In this document: positions 34,331-43,667 of the stretch, piece by piece
How the letters are laid out: each line of letters opens with the position of its first letter
Numbering within the stretch: position 1 is the stretch's first letter
NCBI GenBank assembly: GCA_034521755.1
Contig: JAXHMB010000004.1
Location: 372,001-436,000, forward strand
Reading direction: 5' to 3'
DNA from: JAXHMB01 sp034521755
GTDB lineage: Bacteria > Bacteroidota > Rhodothermia > Balneolales > Balneolaceae
Length of the DNA: 64,000 nucleotides
Made by a program: the position numbers and the translations under genes
Notes under the pieces: model-generated
What the model was told of the DNA's origin: nothing
Databases searched by the model: none
The model's input: the letters and a program-made list of their open reading frames with translations, nothing else

Positions 34331-35770
34331 TTAAATATTTTGACTTAACTCCTCTAGTCTGTTTAGAAGAGCAGAAAGGTGTTCTCTGGCAGATTTCACA
34401 TTCATCAATGTCGTTCTCAGATAGACCTTCCCGTTTAATTCTGTTTGAACTATAAAAAACTTTCCCTCATTGATAAGTGTCTCTCTAAGTCTCCTATTGT
34501 GGATATTAAGATCCCTGTCATCCTTAGGTATATGCCTGAAACAAACAATATTACACTGAGGATTAGTGGCTAGCTCGAAGCCATCTCTTTCACTTATCAA
34601 TTTTGCAAAGCTCGTACCCAAACCAAAAAGTCGGTTGACTATTTCTTCCCACAGTTCAGTGCCGTATTCCTGTAGCACCAGATAAACCTTGAGCGCCATC
34701 ATATCCTTAGTACATTCAAATGTCCGCTTACCCAAATTGTACCATTCTTTGTCTTCCTGATCCCACAAGTATTTAGCCCTTTGTGCAAAAGTTTGATAAG
34801 AATGATCCCCTTTTTTAAATAAGACTCCTGTAACCAAGGCCGGCGCCATCAACATTTTGTGGAAGTCTACAATTACAGAATCGGCTTGTTCAATCCCTTT
34901 CAACAGGTGCTTATATTTTGATGAATAGGCCGCACCGCCACCATGAGCAGCATCTACATGAAACCAAAGCTTTTTCTTTTGGCAAAATGCAGCTATCTCA
35001 TCCAGGGGATCAAAGGCTCCGGTTGCTGTAGAGCAGGCACTCCCTACAACTCCAAGAATTTGAATGCCCCGATCTTTAGCCTCTTGAAACTTCTGTTCCA
35101 GTTGTGACGGATCCATTTTAAACTGGTCATCAACAGGTACTTCAACAATACCGTCGTTGCCCCAGCCCATTATCCGCACTGCGCGATCGATGCAGTAATG
35201 GGCCTGCTCTGACACCATAAAAGCGTACTGTTTCTTTCCTGTCCCTTGTTCCCAAACATCCGTTTCGGTCATAATTTGGCGGGCAGCAAGCAGCGCTGTT
35301 AAGTTTCCCAGCGTCCCGCCTGAAGTCAAAAACCCATCGGCTTCCTTGTCAAATCCAAGCTGTTTAGCCAGTTGTTTAATAACAACCCGCTCCATGGCCA
35401 CTGTTGGACTGCCCATTTCATAAACTCCTACGCCGTTATTCATGATAGCACTCAAAAGCTCTGACAAAGCCGTCTCAGGTAAAACAGGACTTACCTGGTG
35501 TCCCATAAAGTTCGGATGATGCAAATGAATAGAATCTGCCAACACACTCTCTGTAACATTAGCAAAAGATTCTCCCTGTTTCTCTATCCTCGTTCTATAC
35601 TCTTCAAATAATAAATCCGGGTCAAACCGCTTGAAAACCGAGCTTTTGCTATCCTGTTGGATAACCGAAAGATAATCAGCCAGCTGGTCGACAAGTTTAT
35701 GGGCTTTTTCTCTAAAGTTTTCAGCACTGTACGCCTTATCAATAAGTGAACTCATAGCATTAGTTTTCAA
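34331..35770 (-). CDS. PLP-dependent group II decarboxylase (paralogue of the one at 11850)
   Basis: 479 residues. Motifs: HLHHPNFMGHQVSPVLPETA, DGFLTSGGTLGNLTALLAAR for PLP phosphate, LWFHVDAAHGGGAAYSSKYK with the ring Asp, and SVIVDFHKMLMAPA with the Schiff-base lysine at about 305. The VDFHK variant, rather than D-P-H-K, places it among the DABA/pyridoxal-dependent decarboxylase relatives annotated as aspartate- or L-2,4-diaminobutyrate-type enzymes. Substrate not assignable. Same strand as, and 64 bases upstream of, the small DoxX gene. Confidence 0.88.
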   Translation of the reverse strand: MKTNAMSSLIDKAYSAENFREKAHKLVDQLADYLSVIQQDSKSSVFKRFDPDLLFEEYRTRIEKQGESFANVTESVLADSIHLHHPNFMGHQVSPVLPETALSELLSAIMNNGVGVYEMGSPTVAMERVVIKQLAKQLGFDKEADGFLTSGGTLGNLTALLAARQIMTETDVWEQGTGKKQYAFMVSEQAHYCIDRAVRIMGWGNDGIVEVPVDDQFKMDPSQLEQKFQEAKDRGIQILGVVGSACSTATGAFDPLDEIAAFCQKKKLWFHVDAAHGGGAAYSSKYKHLLKGIEQADSVIVDFHKMLMAPALVTGVLFKKGDHSYQTFAQRAKYLWDQEDKEWYNLGKRTFECTKDMMALKVYLVLQEYGTELWEEIVNRLFGLGTSFAKLISERDGFELATNPQCNIVCFRHIPKDDRDLNIHNRRLRETLINEGKFFIVQTELNGKVYLRTTLMNVKSAREHLSALLNRLEELSQNI

Positions 35771-35841
35771 AACCGGATTAAAATCAGAAACCAGTTTATG
35801 AATTGAGGGGATGAAAAGAAACCGTAATTATATGCCAGCTG

Positions 35842-36315
35842 CTACCAAATACCCAATGCCTTTCTGAGCTGCACAATTTGTCCAATGTGGTAGGCATTGT
35901 GATCAACAATAAGTATTGCTTCACGGAATAATGTCTGCCCATTTCCATGGGGGAGTGGGGCAAGCAAATCATTTTCAGGATTTTTGATCAATCCTTCCAT
36001 TTCCCTGCGGTCTTCAACAATAGCTGTCAAGCTTTCCTGCCATTCCTCCATATCAGAAGGCGTCTGCTTTGGGGGCCAGTATCCATCAGGCCAAGACGGG
36101 GATTCATAATCCGGATTACGGGAAAACTCCAGGATATCATACTGGGCAACCCTGATGTGTTCAACCAGTTCCCATATTGAATGGTCAAAACCTTCGGGCT
36201 TTAAACCGGTTTCTTCTATGCTCAAACCCTCTACTGCTCTTTGAAAATCTACGTGGGCATTTCTTTGTGACATCTGTTCGAGCAACAATTCTCGTATTCT
36301 GGACTGGTCAGACAT
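35842..36315 (-). CDS. DinB-family protein
   Basis: 157 residues from ATG 36315; an in-frame ATG at 36387 would add 24 residues that read through a strong hairpin, so it is rejected. Four-helix-bundle features: HSIWELVEHIRVAQYDILEF, then DHNAYHIGQIVQLRKALGIW, which contains the His pair and the characteristic DHN-YHxGQ C-terminal block. DinB-like metalloproteins include thiol-S-transferases and damage-inducible proteins of unknown reaction. Stands 70 bases downstream of nothing obvious on its strand, so it is likely transcribed alone. Confidence 0.85.
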   Translation of the reverse strand: MSDQSRIRELLLEQMSQRNAHVDFQRAVEGLSIEETGLKPEGFDHSIWELVEHIRVAQYDILEFSRNPDYESPSWPDGYWPPKQTPSDMEEWQESLTAIVEDRREMEGLIKNPENDLLAPLPHGNGQTLFREAILIVDHNAYHIGQIVQLRKALGIW

Positions 36316-36356
36316 TAGACTGCATGTAAAATCATTTTGAGATGGGCACAAATAAC

Positions 36357-36384
36357 AAAAGCCCTGCGTTTGCAGAGCTTTTTT
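36357..36384 (+). terminator. terminator-like hairpin upstream of dinB, T-tract on plus strand
   Basis: AAAAGCCCTGC (36357-36367) pairs with GCAGAGCTTTT (36372-36382), one mismatch, GTTT loop, then TTTTTT on the plus strand. No annotated plus-strand gene ends here, so it either closes an unannotated antisense or small RNA, or is a residual terminator. Confidence 0.6.
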
Positions 36385-36571
36385 CAAGTAACTGTTTACA
36401 ATATACGAGGATTACCCCATACGAAACAAGTTATTCTATCATTAGGTGTATAATATATAAGTAATCTATAATTAATAGTAATTAACCTTTAACTGAAATA
36501 ATAATTTTATTAAGTTTATTCTCGATTTTAATTGGATCAAACATCCTCCAAAACACAATTTTTGTGCTCGT

Positions 36572-36985
36572 ATGCCCAAACAGATAGGAAGCCTTACTCT
36601 TTATTCCGTTGATGACCTGCACGAACACCTGGGTCTGAGTAAGATGACAATACGCGCTTATTTAAGAGAAGGTAAAATACGCGGACGAAAGCTCGGGGTG
36701 CAATGGTATGTGTCAGAAGAAGCCTTACATGAATATTTTAACCATCCTGTTAGTGAACCCAAGGATAATACTCTGTCAAAGGAAGGGTTGCGCTACGTTG
36801 TGAAGGGTATCAATGATCTCGTCAGTGAACAGGAAAAATGTGAAACACTCGAAGAGACCATTGAATGCATCAACAATCAGGCGATAATTAGCCTGTTTCA
36901 GGTAGAAGTTATTGATAAAGAAACTAACGAAGTTTTAGAACTGGTTAAGGCACGTGATTTTCTCGAGCGACATAAAAATAAATGA
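36572..36985 (+). CDS. excisionase-type helix-turn-helix DNA-binding protein
   Basis: 137 residues. Residues about 5-58 form a MerR/HTH_17-type winged helix: LYSVDDLHEHLGLSKMTIRA, then YLREGKIRGRKLGVQWYVSE. The rest is an acidic helical domain (VKGINDLVSEQEKCETLEET) with no recognised family. Promoter region upstream is very AT-rich. DNA-binding by the first domain is well supported; targets unknown. It is not next to a phage or integrase gene, so it is probably a chromosomal regulator. Confidence 0.75.
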   Translation: MPKQIGSLTLYSVDDLHEHLGLSKMTIRAYLREGKIRGRKLGVQWYVSEEALHEYFNHPVSEPKDNTLSKEGLRYVVKGINDLVSEQEKCETLEETIECINNQAIISLFQVEVIDKETNEVLELVKARDFLERHKNK

Positions 36986-37125
36986 GGCCCACAGGCAAAA
37001 CCCATGAGCCTCTTGGAGTCACTCATCTTAACCATACATGATGACAGAATTATCTCAGCCATCAAATAGACAATACGCACAGTTTTATCATTTGGATTTA
37101 ATTATTAATCACACTTTTTACAACC

Positions 37126-37419
37126 ATGCTAAAGAAGGAAGAAACAAAACTTGAAATTTTTGGATTCGGTGAAGAGAAAGACGACAAATTTTACTGCCTG
37201 GTAAATATTGCCAAGAACCCGGACGGTATTGATCTCAAAAAACTGTCTATGGCCGACCCTCGTAACTTTGATGAGGCACTCAACAAGCAAGGGTGTATTC
37301 TGCTGTTGAAGGGAGGCGAAGTAGAAGAATTAATAAACCGCGGTGAAATCACAGATAGTGACCTGCATCAATCATTATATGATCTGGCTGTAAAAGAAGA
37401 CATTATTAAGCAGCAGTGA
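37126..37419 (+). CDS. hypothetical protein
   Basis: 97 residues, acidic, with a beta-rich start (KLEIFGFGEEKDDKFYCLVN) and a helical end (DLHQSLYDLAVKEDIIKQQ). It could be a small ubiquitin-like or alpha-beta fold, but I do not recognise a family. 140 bases after the HTH gene on the same strand and convergent with the NUDIX gene. Confidence 0.6.
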   Translation: MLKKEETKLEIFGFGEEKDDKFYCLVNIAKNPDGIDLKKLSMADPRNFDEALNKQGCILLLKGGEVEELINRGEITDSDLHQSLYDLAVKEDIIKQQ

Positions 37420-37445
37420 ACGTGGAGAAGCCGACAAATTTGGTT

Positions 37446-38021
37446 TTATTTATTTTCTATTTTAAATGGCTCATTATTTTGCCACCAATGCCAGGCACGC
37501 AGCAAAGTCACCATACTTTTACCGTCTGATATTTCGCCGCTGTACACCATATCTACTGCTTCTTTAAATGGCAGGCGGTGATTAATTACAAATTCATCAT
37601 CATCTGATCCTTGCTCAGTATGTTCAATATCCCAGGCTAAGTACAGGTGGATGATTTCATCAGAGTAGCCAATTCCGGGATAAAAATGTCCCAGATATTG
37701 CATGTTCTCACAAATCAGTCCGGCTTCTTCTTTTAGTTCTCTACCAGCTGTAATTTCCGGCTCTTCCCCGGCATCAATCTTTCCGGCCGGCACTTCATAA
37801 AAAACCTGCCTCATAGGGTATCTAAACTGCTTAACAAGCATCACATCCCCATCTTGAAAAACCGGTAAAACTGCCGCCGCCCCGGGATGTTTAATCCATT
37901 CGCGGGTAGAAATTTTTCCATCAGGCAAGCGTGCTTCATCAAGAAATACATGAAGCAACCGGCCTTTAAAAATTTCCTTTGACGAAATTTCAGTCTCAAT
38001 AAGTTGGTCGAAATCTTTCAT
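37446..38021 (-). CDS. NUDIX hydrolase (ADP-ribose pyrophosphatase type)
   Basis: 191 residues. An exact Nudix box G-x5-E-x7-REUxEExGU occurs as GKIDAGEEPEITAGRELKEE, then AGL. The N-terminal ISSKEIFKGRLLHVFLDEAR and the downstream YSDEIIHLYLAWDIEHTEQG fit the ADP-ribose pyrophosphatase (NudF) subgroup that hydrolyses ADP-ribose and similar nucleoside diphosphates in the cytoplasm. Divergent from the CDP-alcohol phosphotransferase gene. Confidence 0.88.
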   Translation of the reverse strand: MKDFDQLIETEISSKEIFKGRLLHVFLDEARLPDGKISTREWIKHPGAAAVLPVFQDGDVMLVKQFRYPMRQVFYEVPAGKIDAGEEPEITAGRELKEEAGLICENMQYLGHFYPGIGYSDEIIHLYLAWDIEHTEQGSDDDEFVINHRLPFKEAVDMVYSGEISDGKSMVTLLRAWHWWQNNEPFKIENK

Positions 38022-38100
38022 GCTATCAATACATTTACTTTTTTATCTTGGTGTAGAAGTTAGCAATTAATAATCAGGGTATGAACAAATTCCCTATTAA

Positions 38101-38691
38101 ATGGAAAAGACAAAAAATATAGACGGAAAGAAGATACAGGTAAAGCAGACGCTTTTTACATGGTCGAATCTTATTTCTCTGTCACGCGTTTTCATTGCTG
38201 TTCCTGTCATTTATATCCACTACCAAAATGGGCAACAGGTAAATGGAATCGTTACGGTCTTAATCATTTATGCTTTTCTTTCTGACTATCTTGACGGTTT
38301 TGTTGCACGCAAGCTTGATGAAATTTCTGAGTGGGGCAAAATACTGGATCCTATTGCAGATAAACTTTCGGCATTTCTTCTGTTCGTGTACACCGTCTAT
38401 ATTGGTCTGATTCCATTATGGTTTCTCATCATTGAAGTTGCACGGGATGCTCTCATACTCTGTGGGTCGGCGTATATAAAAAGCAAGCACGAGAAAGTTG
38501 CGATGGCGGTGATGTCCGGCAAATGGAGCGTTAATGCTTTGGCCGCCTACTGGATGTCAGCCTTCTTTTTTCCGGAACTAATCAACGTGCAATACTTCTT
38601 CATGGGTATATCATTAACACTTATGTTTCTGTCGCTGATTGATTATTTTCAACGATTCCTTGAAATACAAAAAGGAGCAGAGTTTAACTAA
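38101..38691 (+). CDS. CDP-alcohol phosphatidyltransferase (PgsA-like)
   Basis: 196 residues with about four membrane helices. The signature D-x2-DG-x2-AR-x8-G-x3-D-x3-D is present: SDYLDGFVARKLDEISEWGK, then ILDPIADK. The N-terminal TWSNLISLSRVFIAVPVIYI matches phosphatidylglycerophosphate synthases. Expected reaction: transfer of a CDP-diacylglycerol phosphatidyl group to glycerol-3-phosphate in the inner membrane, but cardiolipin-synthase relatives share the motif. ftsY follows nine bases after its stop, so they are probably co-transcribed. Confidence 0.85.
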   Translation: MEKTKNIDGKKIQVKQTLFTWSNLISLSRVFIAVPVIYIHYQNGQQVNGIVTVLIIYAFLSDYLDGFVARKLDEISEWGKILDPIADKLSAFLLFVYTVYIGLIPLWFLIIEVARDALILCGSAYIKSKHEKVAMAVMSGKWSVNALAAYWMSAFFFPELINVQYFFMGISLTLMFLSLIDYFQRFLEIQKGAEFN

Positions 38692-38700
38692 ATTATTTGC

Positions 38701-39657
38701 ATGGGTTTTTTAGAAAAAATAGGACTAAAGAAAAAAGAAAAGGTTGAGCAGGGTGTAGAGAAAAGCCGCTCCGGTATCATGGAAAAGCTGGGAAAAGCAA
38801 TTGCCGGCAAAGATACGGTAGATGCCCAGGTTCTTGATGAGCTGGAAAAAATTCTTATCACTTCTGATGTCGGTGTCAAAACGACCCTTGAAATCATTGA
38901 TCGCATTGAAGCGCGTGTTGCTAAAGACAAATATCTGAACAGCAGCGAACTGAATAGCATTTTACGGGAAGAAATTATTACTCTTCTCAAAGAGCATGCT
39001 CCCGACAAACCCGCTCAGTTTGATGCCGATTTCCCACAGAAACCGCATATCGTTATGGTTGTTGGTGTTAACGGGGTGGGAAAAACTACTACTATCGGCA
39101 AGTTGGCCCATCACTATAAAGCAGCTGGTAAAAACGTAATGCTGGGTGCCGCCGATACCTTCCGCGCTGCTGCTGTTGATCAGCTGAAAATATGGAGCGA
39201 ACGAGCCGATGTGCCGATCATACAGCAAGGACAGAATGCTGATCCTGCTGCCGTAGCTTATGACACTGTTGAGGCAGCCAAAGCACGTGGTGCCGATATT
39301 GCCCTGGTGGATACTGCCGGACGCCTGCACAACAAGAAGTCACTGATGGATGAGCTGGCAAAAATCAAGCGCGTGATGGGAAAGGTAGTTGAAGGAGCCC
39401 CCCATGAAGTGCTGTTAGTATTGGATGCTTCTACCGGACAAAATGCCATGCAGCAAGCCAAGGCCTTTACAGAATTTGTGAACATTACGGGACTGGCCTT
39501 GACTAAGTTAGACGGTACGGCAAAAGGTGGAATTGTCATTGGAGTTTCTAATGAGCTGGATGTACCCGTAAAATATATTGGCGTTGGCGAACAGCTGGAA
39601 GATCTGCAAGTATTTGACAGAGAGCTCTTTGTAAATTCTTTATTTGGCGATAACTAA
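38701..39657 (+). CDS. ftsY: signal recognition particle receptor FtsY
   Basis: 318 residues: a short acidic A-region and the complete NG GTPase. G1 GVNGVGKTTTIGKLAHHYKA, G3 IALVDTAGRLHNKKSL, G4/G5 LALTKLDGTAKGG and the N-domain LLEHAPDKP. Role: docks ribosome-nascent-chain-SRP complexes at the membrane for co-translational insertion. The short N-terminus, with little A-domain, implies peripheral membrane binding through an amphipathic N-terminal helix (MGFLEKIGLKKKE). Downstream on the other strand lies a small acidic gene. Confidence 0.95.
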   Translation: MGFLEKIGLKKKEKVEQGVEKSRSGIMEKLGKAIAGKDTVDAQVLDELEKILITSDVGVKTTLEIIDRIEARVAKDKYLNSSELNSILREEIITLLKEHAPDKPAQFDADFPQKPHIVMVVGVNGVGKTTTIGKLAHHYKAAGKNVMLGAADTFRAAAVDQLKIWSERADVPIIQQGQNADPAAVAYDTVEAAKARGADIALVDTAGRLHNKKSLMDELAKIKRVMGKVVEGAPHEVLLVLDASTGQNAMQQAKAFTEFVNITGLALTKLDGTAKGGIVIGVSNELDVPVKYIGVGEQLEDLQVFDRELFVNSLFGDN

Positions 39658-39687
39658 AACCCAGCCCTGGAAAAGGGTAAATCTTTT

Positions 39688-39810
39688 TTATTCCGTTGGT
39701 GGTGGTTCTTCTTCACTATCTTCACCATCACCCATTGGCGGGTCATTTTCTTCATCTGGCATTAAAAGGAACTGCGACTTAAACCAACGCTGCTGTAATA
39801 AATCAATCAT
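39688..39810 (-). CDS. small acidic protein, 40 residues
   Basis: A strong Shine-Dalgarno (AGGAG on the minus strand) lies six bases before ATG 39810. The product starts with an amphipathic basic-hydrophobic helix (MIDLLQQRWFKSQFLLM) and ends in an acidic, proline-rich tail (DEENDPPMGDGEDSEEEPP). No family recognised. It is convergent with ftsY, whose stop is 30 bases from its stop, and divergent from the TPR-CHAT gene. The overlapping plus-strand frame is proline/serine repeats and looks like a shadow. Confidence 0.6.
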   Translation of the reverse strand: MIDLLQQRWFKSQFLLMPDEENDPPMGDGEDSEEEPPPTE

Positions 39811-39952
39811 AGTTTCTCCTGAGTTTATTAGTTTTTTAGAGTGCCTCTAAACACTCGCTAGTAAGGTTGCCATTATTTTTTTTAATTCCCAATGCTTTGT
39901 AAAAAAGTAAAATTTCTTTACATATAGATTCGGCGTAAACGAACCAGGAAGG

Positions 39953-42874
39953 ATGTATAGAACATATTTAATATTATTGGCGGCTTTTGTTTGCTTTGCT
40001 GTATCGGGCAACGCACAAAATGTACAGCTTGCAGATACTCTTTTCGCCAAAGGGAGCTCTTTTAAGGATAATGGGAATTTCAAAGAAGCAGAGTTTTATT
40101 ATAAGGAAGCCCTCAATATTTATGATCAGCTGCAAGACACCTCCGCATGGCTGAAAACCGGATTATATTATGCAGAAGTGCTCTACTACCGCTCCAAGTA
40201 TGATGAGGCATCTGCACTTTTTAACCGGCTCTTATCAATCAGCCACCCCGTAAATGATAACCGTTTTAAGGCGCGTATACATAGTGACTTGGGCTTAGTG
40301 AATGGCAGAAGAGACAAGACAAAACTAGCTGTATCTCATTATAAAAAAGGGCTGGAGTTTGCCAAAGAAGCCGGCGATTCTCTCATGATCGGCGTCATTT
40401 ATAATAATCTGGGCCATAACACTTCCGATGAGGAAGCAATGGATTATTATAAAAAGGCGCTGCCCTATTTTGAAGCTTTGGGCAACCAGCGCAGCCTTGC
40501 CATAACCCTGGCAAATATTGGTAGAATTTATGAGGATTTCATGCTGCTAGATAAGGCTCTCGAATATCTTTCAAAAAGTCTGGAGATACGGGAAGAACTG
40601 GGTAATGTCAATCTCCTTGGAAGCATCTATAGGACTCTTGGCAACCTGCAAAAAAACAGGGGAAACTATCGCCAGGCTCTTATCGCTTTCCAGAAAAGCT
40701 TGGAATACAGAAAAAAAGCAGGAAGCCCTCAAGGAACAGCCACTACTCTTAATGATCTTGGTGTTTTATATAGCCTGATCGGCGACTCAGACAAAGCCCT
40801 GTCATATTATCGAGAAAGCCTGAATCTTAAAATGGATTTTGCTTCCTCTAAAGACCTCGCAAGCTCTTATAAGAATATTGGTACTCGTCTCTGGGATCTG
40901 GGGAAAAAAGAAGAAGCAGAAACCTACTTTCTGAAAGCACTTGAGAAAAAGCAAAAAACAGAAGATAAAAGCCTGTTAATATCTTCGCTTTTTGATGTCG
41001 CCAACGTTGCAATGGATAAAAAAGAGTATACCCAGGCAAAGAAATACATAAAAGAAGCTTTATTTATCGCAGACTCAACACTAAGCTATCCAGATCTTGC
41101 TTTCGGCAACAGCCTGCTTGGTTCTATTTACAGTAGCATGGGACAAGAAATGATCAGTCACAACTACTACAAAAAAGCCTACTCTTACAGCGAATTCTTA
41201 CCTCAGAGCCACCGCATCACCCACCTTGTTAATCTTGCCGAATCCTATCACTCGACCGGTTCTGACAGCGCCCTGATTTATGGGAAAGAAGCGTATCAAA
41301 TTATTGAAAAGCAGCGCGTCAAGGTTGGTGCAGTCTCTGAACTTCGGTCCAGTTACTTTAACCGGTATTCCGACTTTTATATTGACCTAAGTTCCTGGAT
41401 ACTAGATTATAAGGACGACAAAAGTCAAGCTTATAAGCTTATCGAAGAAGCCAAAGCACGTACACTTGCCGAGGAGCTCAAGCACGCTTCTCAACTCTCC
41501 AATGAAGCCCTTCCTGAAGAGGTCAGAATAGAAAAAAACAAAATGTTAAATAACATTGACCGTCTTTATACTGAGCTTGAAAAAGCAAAAAAAGTAGAGG
41601 AGAAATCTAAAATTGAGAGTAGCATCAGGAGTGCGGAACTCAAGTATGAAGCGTTTACAAACAGCCTCCAGGATAAATACACCGGCTATAAAAATTTTGT
41701 AGCATCTCCCCCTATATCACTGAAAAAAGCACAAGCTATTAATGAAGAAGGTACTGCTATTCTTGAGTTCGCTGTAACCCCGGAAAAGGTTTTAGCTTTT
41801 CTGATTCATCAAGATGAAGTTTCAGTACATCAAACGTTACTTAAGGAGCCTACCGATTCTCTTCAAAGTGCTTCAATACTCACAGAATATGTGCAAAATT
41901 TTAAGGATGCGATTATAGCTCGAGCTGCACGCTCAGAACTGGATTTCCATTCAGACAAACTCTACCAACTGTTGATAAAACCTTTTGAAAAAGACCTTGA
42001 ACAGTTTTCCAATCTCATCATTATACCCGACGGGCCCTTAGCCTATCTTCCTTTCGAGGCACTAAAAATGAATAACTCATATCTGGTTGAACTGTTTGAT
42101 ATTAAGTATGAACCTTCGGTTACCAGTTATACTCTTTTAAAGAATCCTGAAGTGAGCCAACAAAAGCAACTCCTAGCCGTTGCGGGATCGGGAGTATCTG
42201 ACAACTCGCTGCAGCTCCGAGCTCGAAGCAATGCCTTTTCTGCATTGCCTTCTACCATAATAGAAGTTGACTCTGTTTCTTCACATTTTTCAGAATCTGA
42301 AATCATAAAACAGGAAAATATTACCGAGAAGGCCCTCAAACAGGCTCTCAATACTTCTTATCGATTTGTTCACCTGGCTACTCACGGTGTTATTGATGAG
42401 GAGGACCCGAAACAAAGCGGACTTGTTCTTTCTATGCCTGAGGAACTAAGTGCCTCCTCAACAGAAGATGGACTGCTCAAAAGTTCGGAAATTTATCGCC
42501 TCAATCTCAATTCCGATATGGTTGTACTCAGTGCCTGCAACTCGGGCTTGGGCAAATATGTAAAAGGCGAAGGCATGCTGGGATTACAGCGGTCTTTTTT
42601 CTACGCCGGTACTTCCTCCGTTGTAGTTAGCCTTTGGAGCGTGTATGACCGCTCTACTGCCTATCTCATGAATGAATTCTATAAAGAAATTATTTCTGCC
42701 AAACCCAAAGAGGATTCATGGTATACCAGCTTTATGAAATGGGCCGGCTGGGATCAAACCATTCCATTTGGAGAAAAGGCTAAAGCAATGAAGAGGGCCA
42801 AGATGAAGCTTATCAACCATCCGCTTTTTAATCACCCTGTATATTGGGCCCCATTTATTGTAGTAGGAAGATAA
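39953..42874 (+). CDS. exported TPR-CHAT caspase-like protein
   Basis: 973 residues. Signal peptide (1-21, LLAAFVCFAVSGNAQ), then about eight TPR units up to residue 500 (AKGSSFKDNGNFKEAEFYYK and repeats such as ALEYLSKSLEIREELGN), a coiled section and a CHAT protease domain (about 680-973). Catalytic residues: His811 in FVHLATHGVID and Cys862 in VVLSACNSGLG. CHAT domains are caspase-related cysteine proteases that usually act in signalling and conflict systems. The signal peptide places it in the periplasm. Nearby on the same strand: a sigma factor and a membrane TPR protein, with scpA between on the other strand. Confidence 0.9.
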   Translation: MYRTYLILLAAFVCFAVSGNAQNVQLADTLFAKGSSFKDNGNFKEAEFYYKEALNIYDQLQDTSAWLKTGLYYAEVLYYRSKYDEASALFNRLLSISHPVNDNRFKARIHSDLGLVNGRRDKTKLAVSHYKKGLEFAKEAGDSLMIGVIYNNLGHNTSDEEAMDYYKKALPYFEALGNQRSLAITLANIGRIYEDFMLLDKALEYLSKSLEIREELGNVNLLGSIYRTLGNLQKNRGNYRQALIAFQKSLEYRKKAGSPQGTATTLNDLGVLYSLIGDSDKALSYYRESLNLKMDFASSKDLASSYKNIGTRLWDLGKKEEAETYFLKALEKKQKTEDKSLLISSLFDVANVAMDKKEYTQAKKYIKEALFIADSTLSYPDLAFGNSLLGSIYSSMGQEMISHNYYKKAYSYSEFLPQSHRITHLVNLAESYHSTGSDSALIYGKEAYQIIEKQRVKVGAVSELRSSYFNRYSDFYIDLSSWILDYKDDKSQAYKLIEEAKARTLAEELKHASQLSNEALPEEVRIEKNKMLNNIDRLYTELEKAKKVEEKSKIESSIRSAELKYEAFTNSLQDKYTGYKNFVASPPISLKKAQAINEEGTAILEFAVTPEKVLAFLIHQDEVSVHQTLLKEPTDSLQSASILTEYVQNFKDAIIARAARSELDFHSDKLYQLLIKPFEKDLEQFSNLIIIPDGPLAYLPFEALKMNNSYLVELFDIKYEPSVTSYTLLKNPEVSQQKQLLAVAGSGVSDNSLQLRARSNAFSALPSTIIEVDSVSSHFSESEIIKQENITEKALKQALNTSYRFVHLATHGVIDEEDPKQSGLVLSMPEELSASSTEDGLLKSSEIYRLNLNSDMVVLSACNSGLGKYVKGEGMLGLQRSFFYAGTSSVVVSLWSVYDRSTAYLMNEFYKEIISAKPKEDSWYTSFMKWAGWDQTIPFGEKAKAMKRAKMKLINHPLFNHPVYWAPFIVVGR

Positions 42875-42902
42875 GCTCAAAAACCTACCCGTAATCAATG
42901 GT

Positions 42903-43667
42903 TTAAGGAGTCTGTTCTGGTGTGCTGCTGCCTATTATTTCGTCAACCGGCTTAAGATCCAGGTAGAATTGTGTAGGATCGTCATCTTCGATATAAAGAT
43001 TAAGCTGCTGCTCTTTCAACATTTCTAAAATAGCCAGGAAGGTTACCACTACTTTGGCAAGAGACTTTAGTTCCATACATATTTTTCGAAATGCCGTTTT
43101 GCCATTTTCATGCAGGCGTTTCAATACATATTCTGATTGCTCTTCAACCGTGTACTCAATTTTTTCTACATGGTGTTTAACGTTTTGCCGTTTAATGTCA
43201 GCCAGTACTTTCTTAAAAGCTGCCATAAGATCAAACATGGTTACATCCTGCAGGGCTTCTCCCGTGGCCTGTTTTTGAACCTGATCAACCTTGTGATAGC
43301 GGCGATAATGATGGCGCCGGGCTTTATCTTCGATACTACCCATTTTTTCAGCCATCTCTTTGTATCGCTTGTATTCAAGCAATCGCTGTACCAACCCGTA
43401 GCGCGGGTCGTTTTCGTCTATTTCGCCATCTTCTGACTCTTCCTGAGGGAGCATAAGCTTTGCCTTGATAGACATCAGCATGCTGGCCATCAGAATAAAT
43501 TCACTGGCAACATCCAGGTCCAGCTCTTCCATCAGGCGAATATACTCTAAATACTGGTTGGTAATGTATGATATAGGAATATCATAGATATCAAGCTCAT
43601 CCCTTTTAATAAAAAAGAGGAGCAAATCTAAAGGGCCTTCAAAATTCTTTAACTGAACTCGATACAT
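42903..43667 (-). CDS. scpA: segregation and condensation protein A (ScpA)
   Basis: 254 residues, the expected length. The conserved N-terminus KNFEGPLDLLLFFIKRDELD, then IPISYITNQYLEYIRLMEEL, and the C-terminal winged-helix region KVVVTFLAILEMLKEQQLNL identify the kleisin subunit of SMC-ScpAB condensin. Role: chromosome condensation and partitioning. No scpB is adjacent in this window. It lies between the CHAT gene (convergent) and the sigma gene (divergent). Confidence 0.93.
   Translation of the reverse strand: MYRVQLKNFEGPLDLLLFFIKRDELDIYDIPISYITNQYLEYIRLMEELDLDVASEFILMASMLMSIKAKLMLPQEESEDGEIDENDPRYGLVQRLLEYKRYKEMAEKMGSIEDKARRHHYRRYHKVDQVQKQATGEALQDVTMFDLMAAFKKVLADIKRQNVKHHVEKIEYTVEEQSEYVLKRLHENGKTAFRKICMELKSLAKVVVTFLAILEMLKEQQLNLYIEDDDPTQFYLDLKPVDEIIGSSTPEQTP

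Noticed and set aside
35842..36387. Longer dinB start at 36387
   Set aside because: The extra 24 residues are encoded by a terminator-like hairpin; ATG 36315 is preferred.
39644..39850. Plus-strand 68-residue frame past ftsY
   Set aside because: Consists of Ser/Gly/Pro runs that are the antisense of the acidic small gene.
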